Origin: Myroides odoratus DSM 2801
GTDB taxonomy: Bacteria > Bacteroidota > Bacteroidia > Flavobacteriales > Flavobacteriaceae
Length of the DNA stretch: 64,000 nt
Assembly (NCBI RefSeq): GCF_000243275.1
Contig: NZ_CM001437.1
Location: 1,763,782 to 1,827,781, forward strand
Direction: 5' to 3'
Shown here one piece after another: positions 1-8,369 of the stretch. The position numbers and the translations under genes are program-made. The stretch's first letter is position 1. Every line of letters starts with the position of its first letter. The notes beneath the pieces are model-generated. The model ran no database searches and had not been told where the DNA came from. It saw only the letters and a program-made list of their open reading frames with translations.

Positions 1-254
1 ACAAGTTGATCGAGCATCGACTGAAATTTGTTTCCCGTTTCCTTTTGTGAGAAAGCATATAGGCAGGATAGAATTCGATTTTTCATCTCTGCTACTGCTT
101 TATTGGTAAAGGTAATGGCCAGAATTTTTCGATACGCATCATCTAATCGATCGACCAAGACAATTTTTAAATATTCTTTTACTAACGTATGTGTTTTTCC
201 TGAACCTGCAGAGGCATTATATACTGAAAATGAGGCTTTTTCCGCTCTAACCAT
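1..254 (-). CDS. UvrD/AddA-like helicase-nuclease, N-terminal part
   Basis: Partial gene running off the left edge; 84 residues are visible from the ATG at 254. They contain a Walker A of the UvrD type (ASAGSGKT, residues 14-21) and a motif Ia-like segment (AITFTNKAVAEM, 46-57). Both are typical of superfamily 1A helicases. The extremely short N-terminus before the Walker A resembles the long AddA/RecB-like exonuclease helicases of Bacteroidota that process double-strand breaks. The gene is divergent from sodA, with about 100 bp between them. The total length and any nuclease domain lie outside the window, so UvrD versus AddA-type cannot be decided. Confidence 0.85.
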   Translation of the reverse strand, partial: MVRAEKASFSVYNASAGSGKTHTLVKEYLKIVLVDRLDDAYRKILAITFTNKAVAEMKNRILSCLYAFSQKETGNKFQSMLDQL

Positions 255-313
255 TGAATTATCCCTTAACTTTTATTAACCCTTAAGATTTTTTATATTC
301 CATAGAAAATCCC

Positions 314-321
314 TAAATTTG
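314..321 (+). promoter_or_regulatory. Bacteroidota -7 element upstream of sodA
   Basis: TAAATTTG fits the Bacteroidota -7 consensus TAnnTTTG and sits 36 bp before the sodA ATG, giving a leader of about 30 nt. No clear TTG -33 element is visible upstream, so the assignment rests on the -7 box and its position. Confidence 0.5.
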
Positions 322-357
322 AATAAAAATAACACTAATCTTTAAATAATACGAATT

Positions 358-963
358 ATGGCTTTCGAATTACCACAATTACCTTATGCGTATGACGCAT
401 TAGAACCACATATTGACGCACGTACAATGGAAATCCACCATACGAAACACCACAATGCTTATACTACTAATTTAAATGCTGCTATTGCTGGTACTGAATT
501 AGAAGGAAAAACAATCGAGGAGATTTTAGAGAACCTTGATATGGCTAATGGTGCAGTTCGCAACAACGGTGGAGGTTTCTACAACCACAACTTATTCTGG
601 ACAGTAATGAGCCCGAATGGTGGTGGAGAGCCAACAGGAGAATTAGCAGATGCAATTGCTAAGGATTTCGGTTCATTTGCAAACTTCAAAGAAGCTTTCG
701 CAAAAGCAGGTGCTACTCAATTTGGTTCAGGTTGGGCATGGTTATGCGTTAAAAATGGTAAATTAGAAGTATGTGGTACACCAAACCAAGACAACCCGCT
801 TATGCCAGGTGTTGCTTGTGGTGGAACTCCAATCTTAGGAATGGATGTTTGGGAACATGCGTACTACTTAAACTACCAAAATAGACGCCCTGACTATATT
901 TCTGCTTTCTTCAGCGTAATCAACTGGGCTGAAGTTGCTAAGAGATATGCAGCAGCAAAATAA
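358..963 (+). CDS. Superoxide dismutase, Fe/Mn family (Mn-type features)
   Basis: Detoxifies superoxide in the cytoplasm. The 201 residues match the usual family length. Metal ligands are visible as His27, His77, Asp163 and His167, the last two in the family signature DVWEHAYY. The GGGFYNH segment (71-77) has Gly where Fe enzymes carry Gln, and a Gln occurs at 144 (NQDNPLM), which is the Mn-type arrangement; cambialistic use is possible. There is no signal peptide. It is monocistronic, with its own promoter box and a strong terminator. Confidence 0.96.
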   Translation: MAFELPQLPYAYDALEPHIDARTMEIHHTKHHNAYTTNLNAAIAGTELEGKTIEEILENLDMANGAVRNNGGGFYNHNLFWTVMSPNGGGEPTGELADAIAKDFGSFANFKEAFAKAGATQFGSGWAWLCVKNGKLEVCGTPNQDNPLMPGVACGGTPILGMDVWEHAYYLNYQNRRPDYISAFFSVINWAEVAKRYAAAK

Positions 964-991
964 GACATAAAGAGATTACTCTTTAGATAGC

Positions 992-1027
992 AAAAGGGAA
1001 GTATCGGTGATACTTCCCTTTTTTTTA
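992..1027 (+). terminator. Rho-independent terminator of sodA
   Basis: A 14-base arm (992-1005) ending GGGAAGTATC pairs with GATACTTCCC and following Ts across a 3-nt loop, then a T run. It lies about 30 bp after the sodA stop. Confidence 0.9.
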
Positions 1028-1139
1028 TTTGAAAAACGTAGGTATTCACTCGTTTTCCTTCTAATCTTCTACGTTTTTTTCCCACTACGCTACGCTAATT
1101 TTTTGTACTTTTCCTATCTATCACTTTTACCTCAAGCAC

Positions 1140-2540
1140 ATGCAATTAGATTACGAACCAGAAAGCACCAGACACAAATCCAAACGAAACTACCTCATTA
1201 TTGGTTTCAACATCTTACTGCTATTTGCATTAATTTATTTTTTACCCTATGAGCCTCAAGTAAATAAAGGACTCGCCTTGCTTGCCTTTGTTGCTGTACT
1301 ATGGCTGACCGAGGCATTGCACGTGACAACGACGGCTGTTTTTGTTCCGGTTCTCGCCATTGGATTAGGACTAACTGATGTTCAACCGGCACTCGTGTCT
1401 TTTGCAGATCCCAATATCTTCCTTTTCCTAGGTGGATTCGTATTAGCTGGAGCTTTACACGTACAAAAACTAGACTTGATTATCGCCAGTAAGATCATGT
1501 ACTTGGCCAAAGGGCGATTATCGCACGCCATCTTCTACTTGTTTCTTACCACTGCCATACTCTCGATGTGGATTAGCAATACCGCTACGGTAGCCATGAT
1601 GCTTCCACTTGTTATGGGAATATTGAGCCAATTGGATAGAACTCAACACCACAATACTTACGTGTTTGTTCTCTTAGGCATTGCCTATAGTGCGAGTATT
1701 GGAGGCATGGGTACTATTGTTGGAAGTCCGCCCAATGCGATTGTTGCTTCTCAATTGAATCTCTCTTTTGCTGCTTGGTTAAAAATGGGACTTCCCATGG
1801 TTATTATCTTACTGCCTTTGATGATTGCCATCATCTATTTAGTCTTCAAGCCAAAACTGAACTTGCAATTCGAGCATCAGATGGATGTAATTCCGATGAA
1901 TACAGACCGCTGGATTACACTAGGGATTTTCTTACTAACAGCCATCTGTTGGATCTTTAGTACCCAAATCAATCCGTTATTTGCCGCTTTGGTTGGATTT
2001 GAAGGTTCTTTCAAGAACTTTGATACCTTCATTGCTTTGGGCGCGTTTATTTTAATCTGCGTCAGTCAAGTATCCCGTTGGAAGGAATTGCAACACAATG
2101 TGGATTGGGGGGTTCTATTATTGTTTGGTGGGGGGTTAACCTTAAGTATGGTTCTCAAAGAATCAGGAGCAAGCAAAGTCATGGCTGATTTATTGGTCTC
2201 CATGATTCACGATAGCTCTTTCTTTGTGATTAGCTTAATCGTTGCTTTCTTTATTGTATTCTTAACGGAATTTACGTCAAATACGGCTAGTGCGGCACTC
2301 TTAGTTCCAATCTTCTTTTCGATCTCACAAGAATTGGGCATGCATCCCCTTGGTCTTTCCATGATTATCGGACTCGGTGCATCTTGTGCATTCATGCTCC
2401 CGGTAGCCACACCACCCAATGCGATTGTATTTGGTACGGGTAATATTCAACAAAAGGAAATGATGAAAGCAGGGTTTATCTTGAATATTTTCTGCGCCAT
2501 TATTATTGCTACGGTTGCTTACTTTTTTTGGTTGGGGTAA
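1140..2540 (+). CDS. DASS-family (SLC13-like) anion/dicarboxylate symporter
   Basis: Inner-membrane transporter of the divalent anion:sodium symporter family (VcINDY/SLC13 relatives), probably importing dicarboxylates or sulfate with sodium. The 466 residues form about a dozen hydrophobic segments after a short charged N-terminus. Both inverted-repeat signature SNT motifs are present: residues 146-148 (WISNTATVAMMLP) and 380-382 (FTSNTASAALLVP). Each is followed by a Pro-Pro-Asn-Ala loop (GSPPNAIVAS near 195-204; ATPPNAIVFG near 423-432). The substrate cannot be read from sequence. It stands alone, facing the RT island across a shared terminator. Confidence 0.9.
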   Translation: MQLDYEPESTRHKSKRNYLIIGFNILLLFALIYFLPYEPQVNKGLALLAFVAVLWLTEALHVTTTAVFVPVLAIGLGLTDVQPALVSFADPNIFLFLGGFVLAGALHVQKLDLIIASKIMYLAKGRLSHAIFYLFLTTAILSMWISNTATVAMMLPLVMGILSQLDRTQHHNTYVFVLLGIAYSASIGGMGTIVGSPPNAIVASQLNLSFAAWLKMGLPMVIILLPLMIAIIYLVFKPKLNLQFEHQMDVIPMNTDRWITLGIFLLTAICWIFSTQINPLFAALVGFEGSFKNFDTFIALGAFILICVSQVSRWKELQHNVDWGVLLLFGGGLTLSMVLKESGASKVMADLLVSMIHDSSFFVISLIVAFFIVFLTEFTSNTASAALLVPIFFSISQELGMHPLGLSMIIGLGASCAFMLPVATPPNAIVFGTGNIQQKEMMKAGFILNIFCAIIIATVAYFFWLG

Positions 2541-2573
2541 AATATGATATAATCCTCAAATTATTAGATATAA

Positions 2574-2602
2574 AAAAGGGAAGTGTTGATTACTTCCCTT
2601 TT
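2574..2602. terminator. Bidirectional terminator
   Basis: AAAAGGGAAGT (2574-2584) and ACTTCCCTTTT (2592-2602) form an 11-bp stem with a 7-nt loop. A/T runs on both sides let it serve the transporter (+) and the converging unknown gene (-). It also marks the left edge of the AT-rich island. Confidence 0.8.
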
Positions 2603-2629
2603 GAAAGTATAATTTACTTCTAATAACCA

Positions 2630-3589
2630 TTATTCTTCATTAATTGTCTTACGTATATCTGTATACCTAAAATAGATAAATGAATTCATTACGTTAAATT
2701 CTAATGGATTATCTTCAGTAGGACCTATCCCCAAGAAGAAAACATATGCTTCATATTCACTATCTTTTGTATCAAGTCTTAAACGTTCCAAAGTACTATT
2801 AAACACATTATTATAATTATTTCTTATCCTAGTCACCATTGCTTTACTTAATCCTTTTTTCTGTAAGATCACTTTATACCCCTCATTTCCATTAGTTCTA
2901 TAACGATATAATTGAAATTCCATTTTATCCTCATCTTCATATAATGCTCCACTTTTAATCAACTTTATAGGAGCATAAAAAATTTTATTATCAATATAAG
3001 GCTTATGATTTTTACCTGACGTTATATGTCTAAATAAATATTTATATTCAATCTTATTACCTAATACTTCTATTTCTACATCTCTATTTCGTTCAAAACC
3101 GAGATAGAAATCAACTATTCTTTTAATTGAACTTACTTTACTATTCCGTTTCCCATCTTCTGGATCAAAAGACACCTCATCATTATATCCAACTCTTCCC
3201 GCGCTAGTCGTAGTCCCTTCATCCTCGTTATGTTTCTTTACTTCTACTACACTTTCTTCAATATCATCAGAAACTTCGGGCATTACTAATAAAGAAGGAT
3301 ACCCAACAACTTTTAATTCCTTAACTGTTAACTTATGGTTTTTAGCTTTACCTATAAGTCCATTTAACAGCGCTTCTTCACAGGCTTCAGCATGTTCTTG
3401 TCTAGGACTTATACTAAAGTAGGGTATTCTTTTGTTTGTCAATTTATAACTATTAGCTACAACTGCCACTCTACAATTTTCAGAAGGGCATTGAAACAAT
3501 ACATCATCTTTTGACTTATCTTTCATAATTGTAGGCAGATCTACCGCCCAAATGACTTCTTGAGTATCTACTCGGAATGCTCTATCCAT
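2630..3589 (-). CDS. Unrecognised protein with N-terminal Cys/His cluster
   Basis: 319 residues, not recognised. Near the N-terminus Cys34, Cys39, His66 and Cys70 form a CPxxxC ... H-x3-C pattern around an aromatic stretch (RIPYFS). This resembles the zinc-ribbon-like start of CoiA-type and other DNA-associated proteins; the comparison is inference. Residues 100-160 are acidic and low in hydrophobics, so probably a linker; the C-terminal half looks like a mixed alpha/beta domain. There is no signal peptide or membrane segment. The gene is AT-rich like its two island neighbours and unlike the core genes. It lies downstream of, and in the same direction as, the 485-residue gene, with a 167-bp gap. 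Confidence 0.75.
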   Translation of the reverse strand: MDRAFRVDTQEVIWAVDLPTIMKDKSKDDVLFQCPSENCRVAVVANSYKLTNKRIPYFSISPRQEHAEACEEALLNGLIGKAKNHKLTVKELKVVGYPSLLVMPEVSDDIEESVVEVKKHNEDEGTTTSAGRVGYNDEVSFDPEDGKRNSKVSSIKRIVDFYLGFERNRDVEIEVLGNKIEYKYLFRHITSGKNHKPYIDNKIFYAPIKLIKSGALYEDEDKMEFQLYRYRTNGNEGYKVILQKKGLSKAMVTRIRNNYNNVFNSTLERLRLDTKDSEYEAYVFFLGIGPTEDNPLEFNVMNSFIYFRYTDIRKTINEE

Positions 3590-3756
3590 TATGTTTTGAT
3601 CAAGTTAAGTTAATTATTTTGTTTTTCAACAAGCATGCCTATTTTAATAAAACTTACATTTTATTACATCCAGATAACTCGCAAAAAAAAACCTACTTAT
3701 ATACAAGACATTATATATAAAGTATATCAGTTGATTCTTTTTTCATTTTTTATTTT
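3590..3756. other. AT-rich gap between two island genes
   Basis: A 167-bp, very AT-rich spacer with long A and T runs. I see no gene and no perfect TAnnTTTG element on the minus strand, so transcription of the distal gene may rely partly on read-through from the 485-residue gene. Confidence 0.4.
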
Positions 3757-5214
3757 TTATTCACTCACATATAATATTTCCTCTTCAAACCAATCACTAC
3801 CATTTTTAATGCTCTGTATTTCATAAATTCCATCCAACCTAAAATGTCTAATTTTACCTTTTCTTAACAGACAATTTGTTTCTAACAAAATACTGACACT
3901 ACTATGGTGTAAAATTGTATTTGAAGTAGTCACCTTTATCTGTTCTGAATCAATAGATATACCAACCATATTATTATCTAAATTTAATTTTATAGAGAAC
4001 ATATTATATTCACTAGATAAAATATCCTTTAATTTTTTTTCGTTATTATTCATCGTTTTTCTATTTAAACCAATATCTTCTATCAATTTATTTTTATCTG
4101 ACACAAATAAACTAACCTCCCGAACTTTAATTACACGTTTTGAAAAACGATTAAATTTATCTGCATACGAAATATAATAGTATTCCCCCGCTTTAAATTC
4201 AAAACTAAATATACTAGTACTTCTTCTATTTAAATAATCAGGAAACCTAGTCCCCCAGAGTTCATTATCAGGTATCTTATTTATTTGGCTAACTAAAATA
4301 GAATCTTTTTTATTTTTTAATAAATCATCCACTAACGCCATGTAGAAGTAATGCTTAAATGTAATATCCTCAATTTGAACTAAAGTGTTTCTAATTTCTG
4401 TTTTCCCAACATCCAAGCCAATCTCTTCTAATTCAAAAGGTTCCTTTAATTTAATCTGATGATAATAATTACTATCTATATAACTTGAATAATCCTCTAG
4501 CAAATTTCTTTTATCTGAATTTTCTCCTACCTCTAAACCTAAATCAATTTTATAAAGTGTATCAACCTTTAGATACTCTTCAGAGTACGTTTTTAATTGA
4601 GAATTAAACCATTTACATTTAAACTCCAATAAGGGCTTACCTTCAATCTGACAAAATTTATTTTTTTCATCATAAAATCTATAACCAATCACCGTCATTA
4701 CTGGAGGTAAAAAATCTAAATGATTCGTAACTATCAATTCTCCATTATCTTTTTCTCTATTAATTTTCTCTTTATGTAATTCTATATCTACAGATTTAAG
4801 AACCACCTTTACATTAAAATAATTACTTTTAATATGAGTCTCAATCTCTTTTACAGTTATCTCTTTATCTTGAGATTCTAATGTTTTCTTCTTATTTATT
4901 TCAAAATTAATATCTATATCATGAAGTAATTTTTTTCGCTCTTCTGCTAAAACTTTATCTTCACACTTTACTAGATCGAGACTACTTATTCTTTTACTTT
5001 CATATTTACCAGTTTTTGAATTATAATAAACACATTCTAATATTTCACCTATTTTCTCTCTCGTTATGGAGTCAAAATATTTATTTTCTGTTCGCTTATT
5101 CACAACCATCAAAGGAGAAGTATAATCTGCATATCCCCCAATTTTAATATTTTGATTTCTAGAAGTATAAGGATGCGTTTTAAAAACAACAACATCACCA
5201 AAGTTAAAATACAT
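3757..5214 (-). CDS. Unrecognised 485-residue protein of the RT island
   Basis: Not recognised. The N-terminal 80 residues begin FGDVVVFKTHPYTS and are rich in short beta-prone segments with Gly turns; they could be a small SH3-like barrel (inference). The rest is highly charged and Lys/Glu-rich, with no membrane segment, signal peptide or familiar nucleotide-binding motif. Codon use is strongly AT-biased. Its ATG at 5214 is about 28 bp from a perfect minus-strand -7 box that shares a palindrome with the promoter of the RNA-RT unit, so it is transcribed divergently from the RT. That shared promoter suggests, but does not show, a common role. Confidence 0.75.
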   Translation of the reverse strand: MYFNFGDVVVFKTHPYTSRNQNIKIGGYADYTSPLMVVNKRTENKYFDSITREKIGEILECVYYNSKTGKYESKRISSLDLVKCEDKVLAEERKKLLHDIDINFEINKKKTLESQDKEITVKEIETHIKSNYFNVKVVLKSVDIELHKEKINREKDNGELIVTNHLDFLPPVMTVIGYRFYDEKNKFCQIEGKPLLEFKCKWFNSQLKTYSEEYLKVDTLYKIDLGLEVGENSDKRNLLEDYSSYIDSNYYHQIKLKEPFELEEIGLDVGKTEIRNTLVQIEDITFKHYFYMALVDDLLKNKKDSILVSQINKIPDNELWGTRFPDYLNRRSTSIFSFEFKAGEYYYISYADKFNRFSKRVIKVREVSLFVSDKNKLIEDIGLNRKTMNNNEKKLKDILSSEYNMFSIKLNLDNNMVGISIDSEQIKVTTSNTILHHSSVSILLETNCLLRKGKIRHFRLDGIYEIQSIKNGSDWFEEEILYVSE

Positions 5215-5241
5215 AATTATTTAATTTTCGTTAGTAATCAC

Positions 5242-5260
5242 CAAATATAATTTATATTTG
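5242..5260. promoter_or_regulatory. Back-to-back promoter palindrome (divergent -7 boxes)
   Basis: A perfect 19-bp palindrome with arms CAAATATAA and TTATATTTG around one central base. Each arm contains TATATTTG, a perfect TAnnTTTG element: minus strand 5249-5242 towards the 485-residue gene, plus strand 5253-5260 towards the RT. On the plus strand the predicted start site falls at about 5264-5267, exactly where the 5' arm of the putative RNA's terminal stem begins. Confidence 0.65.
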
Positions 5261-5264
5261 TACA

Positions 5265-5684
5265 AACTGCGAATAAAAGCGATATTTACGTTTGTGTGGA
5301 TTAAAGACATTTTACATGTCTACTTTTTTGCATAGAGGCAATAAAGGCAACAAAATCATAATTTCTTTACAAGTCAAGTCTTTCTTGATATTTATTTCTT
5401 TACCTCTATAGTGGCATACATACCACCAGGAGAAGGAAGAACAAATCATAGATAAGATTTCTAGTAAAGTAACTATTGTGTCTATAGAAAGGTCTTTCCC
5501 TAAATAAAGCTTTAGGAAGATTGATATTATTGTTATTATTAGCTCCATAATTTGGGGGATATATTTATAATTAGTTATTTTAGATACAAAGATAATCGTC
5601 AGTCCAATGACCCAGTTACTGGGTACTGATCCAACCACTACAAGGTGTATGTAGTATCATTAGCGTTATTGTTTATTCGCAGTT
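5265..5684 (+). ncRNA. Putative structured RNA upstream of the reverse transcriptase
   Basis: The two ends pair perfectly over 13 bp: AACTGCGAATAAA (5265-5277) with TTTATTCGCAGTT (5672-5684). The stem continues after a 2-nt bulge with CGATA (5280-5284) against TATTG (5667-5671). Local hairpins inside include 5305-5310/5316-5321, 5332-5338/5403-5409, 5493-5504/5511-5520 (2-nt bulge), a two-part stem 5599-5603 plus 5610-5615 against 5619-5624 plus 5625-5629, and 5637-5642/5650-5655. A perfect -7 box lies just before the 5' arm and the RT ATG is 13 nt after the 3' arm. This matches the layout of ncRNA templates in DRT2- and DRT9-type defence RT loci (established for those types). Transcription and use as a template are inference. 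Confidence 0.6.
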
Positions 5685-5697
5685 GATTTTTAAGATT

Positions 5698-7326
5698 ATG
5701 GAAAAACCAATTTGGCTCAAAGAAAAAGGCTATCTTCATCTATCACCTTCATTACAAATCGGCGAGGATTATGAAGAAATTGCCCAAATAATTCAAAATG
5801 AAAAATTTGTAAACAAGTATGCTTTCTATCCCCTAATTCATACCAACATAAAAGATCGAAAATATAAAAAAGGAAACTCTAAAAAGCATACTTTTGATGA
5901 CAGAAGTCACACACATTACGATATCCAAACAAAAAAACCAATCAGAAATGCTAAAATTCGTCCTTTACACTATGCAAGTCATTTTGATGCATTAGTATAT
6001 AGCTACTATGCTCACATCCTAAATGAAAAGTACATTAAAAAACTAGAGCAAGAACCTTTGTTAAATGAGGCTATTACTGCCTATCGAAAAATATTAGTTA
6101 ATAAAAATTCTACTAGTGGCAAAAGTAATATCCACTTTGCAAAAGAATGTTTTGACGAAATAACATTTAGAGCAGATAACTCAGAGAATGTACTCGTTTT
6201 GGCTTTTGACTTAAAGAGTTTCTTCTCATCTTTAGACCATAAATATTTAAAAGAAAGATGGGCCTGGTTAATTGAAGAGGAAAAATTACCTAAAGATCAT
6301 TATAATGTTTTTAAATCTTGTACAAACTTTAGCTATGTTCTACTTGATGATCTTCGTCTAAAAAAAACAAAACAAGGGGGCAAAAAATTGGGTTTTGATG
6401 AGTCTAAACTCGCTGATATAAGAAAAAGAAGAGGGTACAGATCGTTCTTCTATGATAATTCAGATTTCCGAAATCAAATCAAAGAAGGGAATTTACCAAT
6501 ATATAAAAATCATTTTTACAGAACCTTACCTAATGGCAAAAAAATTAAAATGGGAATTCCTCAAGGGCTTCCTATAAGTGCCACATTAGCAAATTTATAC
6601 CTTTATGAATTTGATCTAACCATTATAAATACTATTGTAAAGCAACAAGGAGGGTTTTATAGACGTTATTCGGATGATATTTTAATAATTTGTAAACCAG
6701 AAGAAGAAATTCAAATAGAAGAATTTGTACTCAACCTAATCAAAAAATACCATATCAAGATTAGTGAAGAAAAGACAGAAAAATTCTTATTTAAAAAAAA
6801 CACTTATAACAAAGCTCAAGACATACGTTTAGAATGCTTTAAGATTCTTAATTCTTCTAAACACATTTCTTCTCATCTAACCTACTTAGGTTTTGAGTTT
6901 AGAGGGTACAACGTTTGTATAAAGTCCCAAAATCTATCTAAATACTATAGAAAAATAATTTCCACTATAAAAAGAAGAAGTAAGAGAACAATAAAGCTTA
7001 TAGATAGTAATCCTGAAACTAAGATTGCTTTATACATGACCCAACTAAAAAAAGTATATAACCTCCCTATAAAAAAACCAAACACTGACATACAAGAACT
7101 ACGCACATTAAAACGCAAACGTTATAAACTAGTCAAACACTCTGAAGGCTTTTTTCATTTTGAACATTTCCCCATAAAAGATAAAAAACAAGCTAACTAT
7201 TATAGCTATGTACTCCGTTGCTGCTCAACTTTTGAAACCAATAGTTTTAAAAAACAGGTAAGAAAAAGAAAACATATCGCTTATACTGCCATTAATAAAC
7301 ATTTTACTATTAACACAAAAAAGTAA
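5698..7326 (+). CDS. Reverse transcriptase of the UG/Abi (DRT-like) type
   Basis: 542 residues from the ATG at 5698. An in-frame TTG at 5683 lies inside the RNA stem and is rejected as start. RT motifs are complete: FDLKSFFSSLD with catalytic Asp171 (motif A), GIPQGLPISATLAN at 286-299 (motif B), YRRYSDDILI with Asp326-Asp327 (motif C) and TYLGFEF at 395-401. Upstream, AYRK (129-131) and KSNIHFAKECF (142-152) resemble the unknown-group and abortive-infection RTs. There is a long insertion between motifs A and B (about 212-285). The C-terminal 140 residues are basic and helical, with no protease, integrase, maturase or nuclease domain seen. It sits just after a putative structured RNA and has no transposase nearby, so a phage-defence role is the best inference; the exact DRT/UG group is not assigned. 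Confidence 0.9.
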   Translation: MEKPIWLKEKGYLHLSPSLQIGEDYEEIAQIIQNEKFVNKYAFYPLIHTNIKDRKYKKGNSKKHTFDDRSHTHYDIQTKKPIRNAKIRPLHYASHFDALVYSYYAHILNEKYIKKLEQEPLLNEAITAYRKILVNKNSTSGKSNIHFAKECFDEITFRADNSENVLVLAFDLKSFFSSLDHKYLKERWAWLIEEEKLPKDHYNVFKSCTNFSYVLLDDLRLKKTKQGGKKLGFDESKLADIRKRRGYRSFFYDNSDFRNQIKEGNLPIYKNHFYRTLPNGKKIKMGIPQGLPISATLANLYLYEFDLTIINTIVKQQGGFYRRYSDDILIICKPEEEIQIEEFVLNLIKKYHIKISEEKTEKFLFKKNTYNKAQDIRLECFKILNSSKHISSHLTYLGFEFRGYNVCIKSQNLSKYYRKIISTIKRRSKRTIKLIDSNPETKIALYMTQLKKVYNLPIKKPNTDIQELRTLKRKRYKLVKHSEGFFHFEHFPIKDKKQANYYSYVLRCCSTFETNSFKKQVRKRKHIAYTAINKHFTINTKK

Positions 7327-7404
7327 CGATACCACCTTTTTCACCTATGGACAAGTCTTTTATAATTAAAATTCACTTAAACAAAAAAACCAATTTTACA
7401 TATT

Positions 7405-7433
7405 AAAAAAGCATCAATCTCTCGGTGCTTTTA
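7405..7433 (-). terminator. Terminator-like hairpin, duplicated copy
   Basis: AAAAGCA and a TGCTTTT arm around a loop containing ATCTCTC. It is a diverged copy of the hairpin at 8321-8348 after the purF-like gene, and here serves the TonB-domain gene on the minus strand. Confidence 0.55.
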
Positions 7434-7451
7434 TATGAAAATTATTTTCTA

Positions 7452-7514
7452 TTAATACGGTTTTTCATCTCTACCTTCGCAGTTGATGAAGGCGCGGTTG
7501 ACTACGCGGTTTCC
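7452..7514 (-). pseudogene. Remnant of a purF-like 3' end
   Basis: Read on the minus strand, this piece encodes GNRVVNRAFINCEGRDEKPY followed by TAA. The intact gene at 8370 ends GNRVVNRAFINYYEGRDEKPY, so the remnant is one codon shorter and has several base changes while staying in frame. Homology stops abruptly upstream of GNR. Together with the copied terminator at 7405-7433 it looks like a leftover from integration or replacement at the 3' end of the gene. It has no start and cannot make a functional enzyme. Confidence 0.8.
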
Positions 7515-7536
7515 TAAATTAGTGAAGATAACTCAA

Positions 7537-8286
7537 TCACAAAAACAATTGCTTTTCATAATAACTACGCACCGCCGTACTATTTACCTTAGCGGGTCTC
7601 CATTTACCAAGTCCTTTTACGATGCGTTCTACTACATTTCTCACCTCTTCATTCGATGTATTACGCACTTTTACCTGACTCACAGAACCATCCACTTCCA
7701 CAATAAATTGGACATCAATATTTTTCATTTCAGCCAAAACTAATGGGTCTTTCATTCTTTCATAAGCTTGTATAAACTGTTTTTCAAAAACCAATACACC
7801 CGCTTCATAATAAGCTTGAGCATAAAAAGCTTTTACTCCTTTATAGGCAAGAGTATCAACAAGAAAATCAGCACTTTCAAACTTTTTTAACGTCAAAGGC
7901 AAAGTAAATGTACTTTCTATTTTTTTATCATTTTCAATTGCGGGTTTCCATTTTGACATCCTTCCTAAGACACGTACTGCTTCAGTTCCAATCCCAAAAC
8001 CAGGATCTCTTAATATTTTAATATCTGTTACTCTCCCTTGATCTTCAACAGTAAACTGTAAAATCAATTGAAAAACGTTTTCTTCAAGTGCCTCCTCTGA
8101 GAAAATGAATCTCGATTTGAATTCCTGAATAAAATTGGCCATCCCACCTGGATATTCAGCTGGCACGGCAAAAATACTACAAGCTATTTCAGATTCAAGC
8201 TTCTCTCCTCTATTCTTCTGAGCAAACCCTTGTTGAACACCTAGCAACAGTAAACTAGTTACAATCAAAACAATACTTATTTTCAT
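7537..8286 (-). CDS. Secreted protein with two TonB-C-like domains
   Basis: 249 residues with an N-terminal signal peptide (hydrophobic 4-20, cleavage near GFAQ). Two repeats resemble the TonB C-terminal fold. The first, residues about 40-130, has FTVEDQGRVTDIKIL and ends near MSKWKPAIENDKKIESTFTLPL. The second, about 160-249, has FIVEVDGSVSQVKVRNTS and ends near LGKWRPAKVNSTAVRSYY. The pattern of a V.xDG.V.xVxV strand followed by W.PA is common in Bacteroidota periplasmic TonB-box-like proteins. There is no transmembrane anchor beyond the signal. The gene lies between two copies of the purF-like 3' end and may be a cassette carried there. Confidence 0.75.
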   Translation of the reverse strand: MKISIVLIVTSLLLLGVQQGFAQKNRGEKLESEIACSIFAVPAEYPGGMANFIQEFKSRFIFSEEALEENVFQLILQFTVEDQGRVTDIKILRDPGFGIGTEAVRVLGRMSKWKPAIENDKKIESTFTLPLTLKKFESADFLVDTLAYKGVKAFYAQAYYEAGVLVFEKQFIQAYERMKDPLVLAEMKNIDVQFIVEVDGSVSQVKVRNTSNEEVRNVVERIVKGLGKWRPAKVNSTAVRSYYEKQLFL

Positions 8287-8320
8287 CTGCTCTACTTTTA
8301 CTGAAATTTAAACAAAAAAA

Positions 8321-8348
8321 AAGCACCGATCTCTCAATCAGTGCTTTT
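8321..8348 (-). terminator. Terminator of the purF-like gene
   Basis: AAAAGCAC ... GTGCTTTT hairpin about 20 bp after the purF-like stop on the minus strand, followed there by a T run. Confidence 0.75.
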
Positions 8349-8369
8349 TATTATCATGTATCTGTTCTA

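Noticed and set aside
28..279. Plus-strand open frame at the left edge
   Set aside because: It is the shadow of the helicase gene, whose minus-strand frame has a Walker A motif.
5312..5638. Minus-strand gene for a 108-residue hydrophobic protein
   Set aside because: GTG start, no minus-strand -7 box upstream, and it lies wholly inside a segment with strong plus-strand RNA structure. Kept as a finding only.
5683..5697. TTG start adding five residues to the RT
   Set aside because: It falls in the 3' arm of the terminal stem; the ATG at 5698 directly follows the RNA and fits better.
5215..7326. Retron or group II intron
   Set aside because: No retron msr/msd-type layout recognised, no maturase or HNH domain in the RT, and no domain V/VI-like hairpin seen after it.
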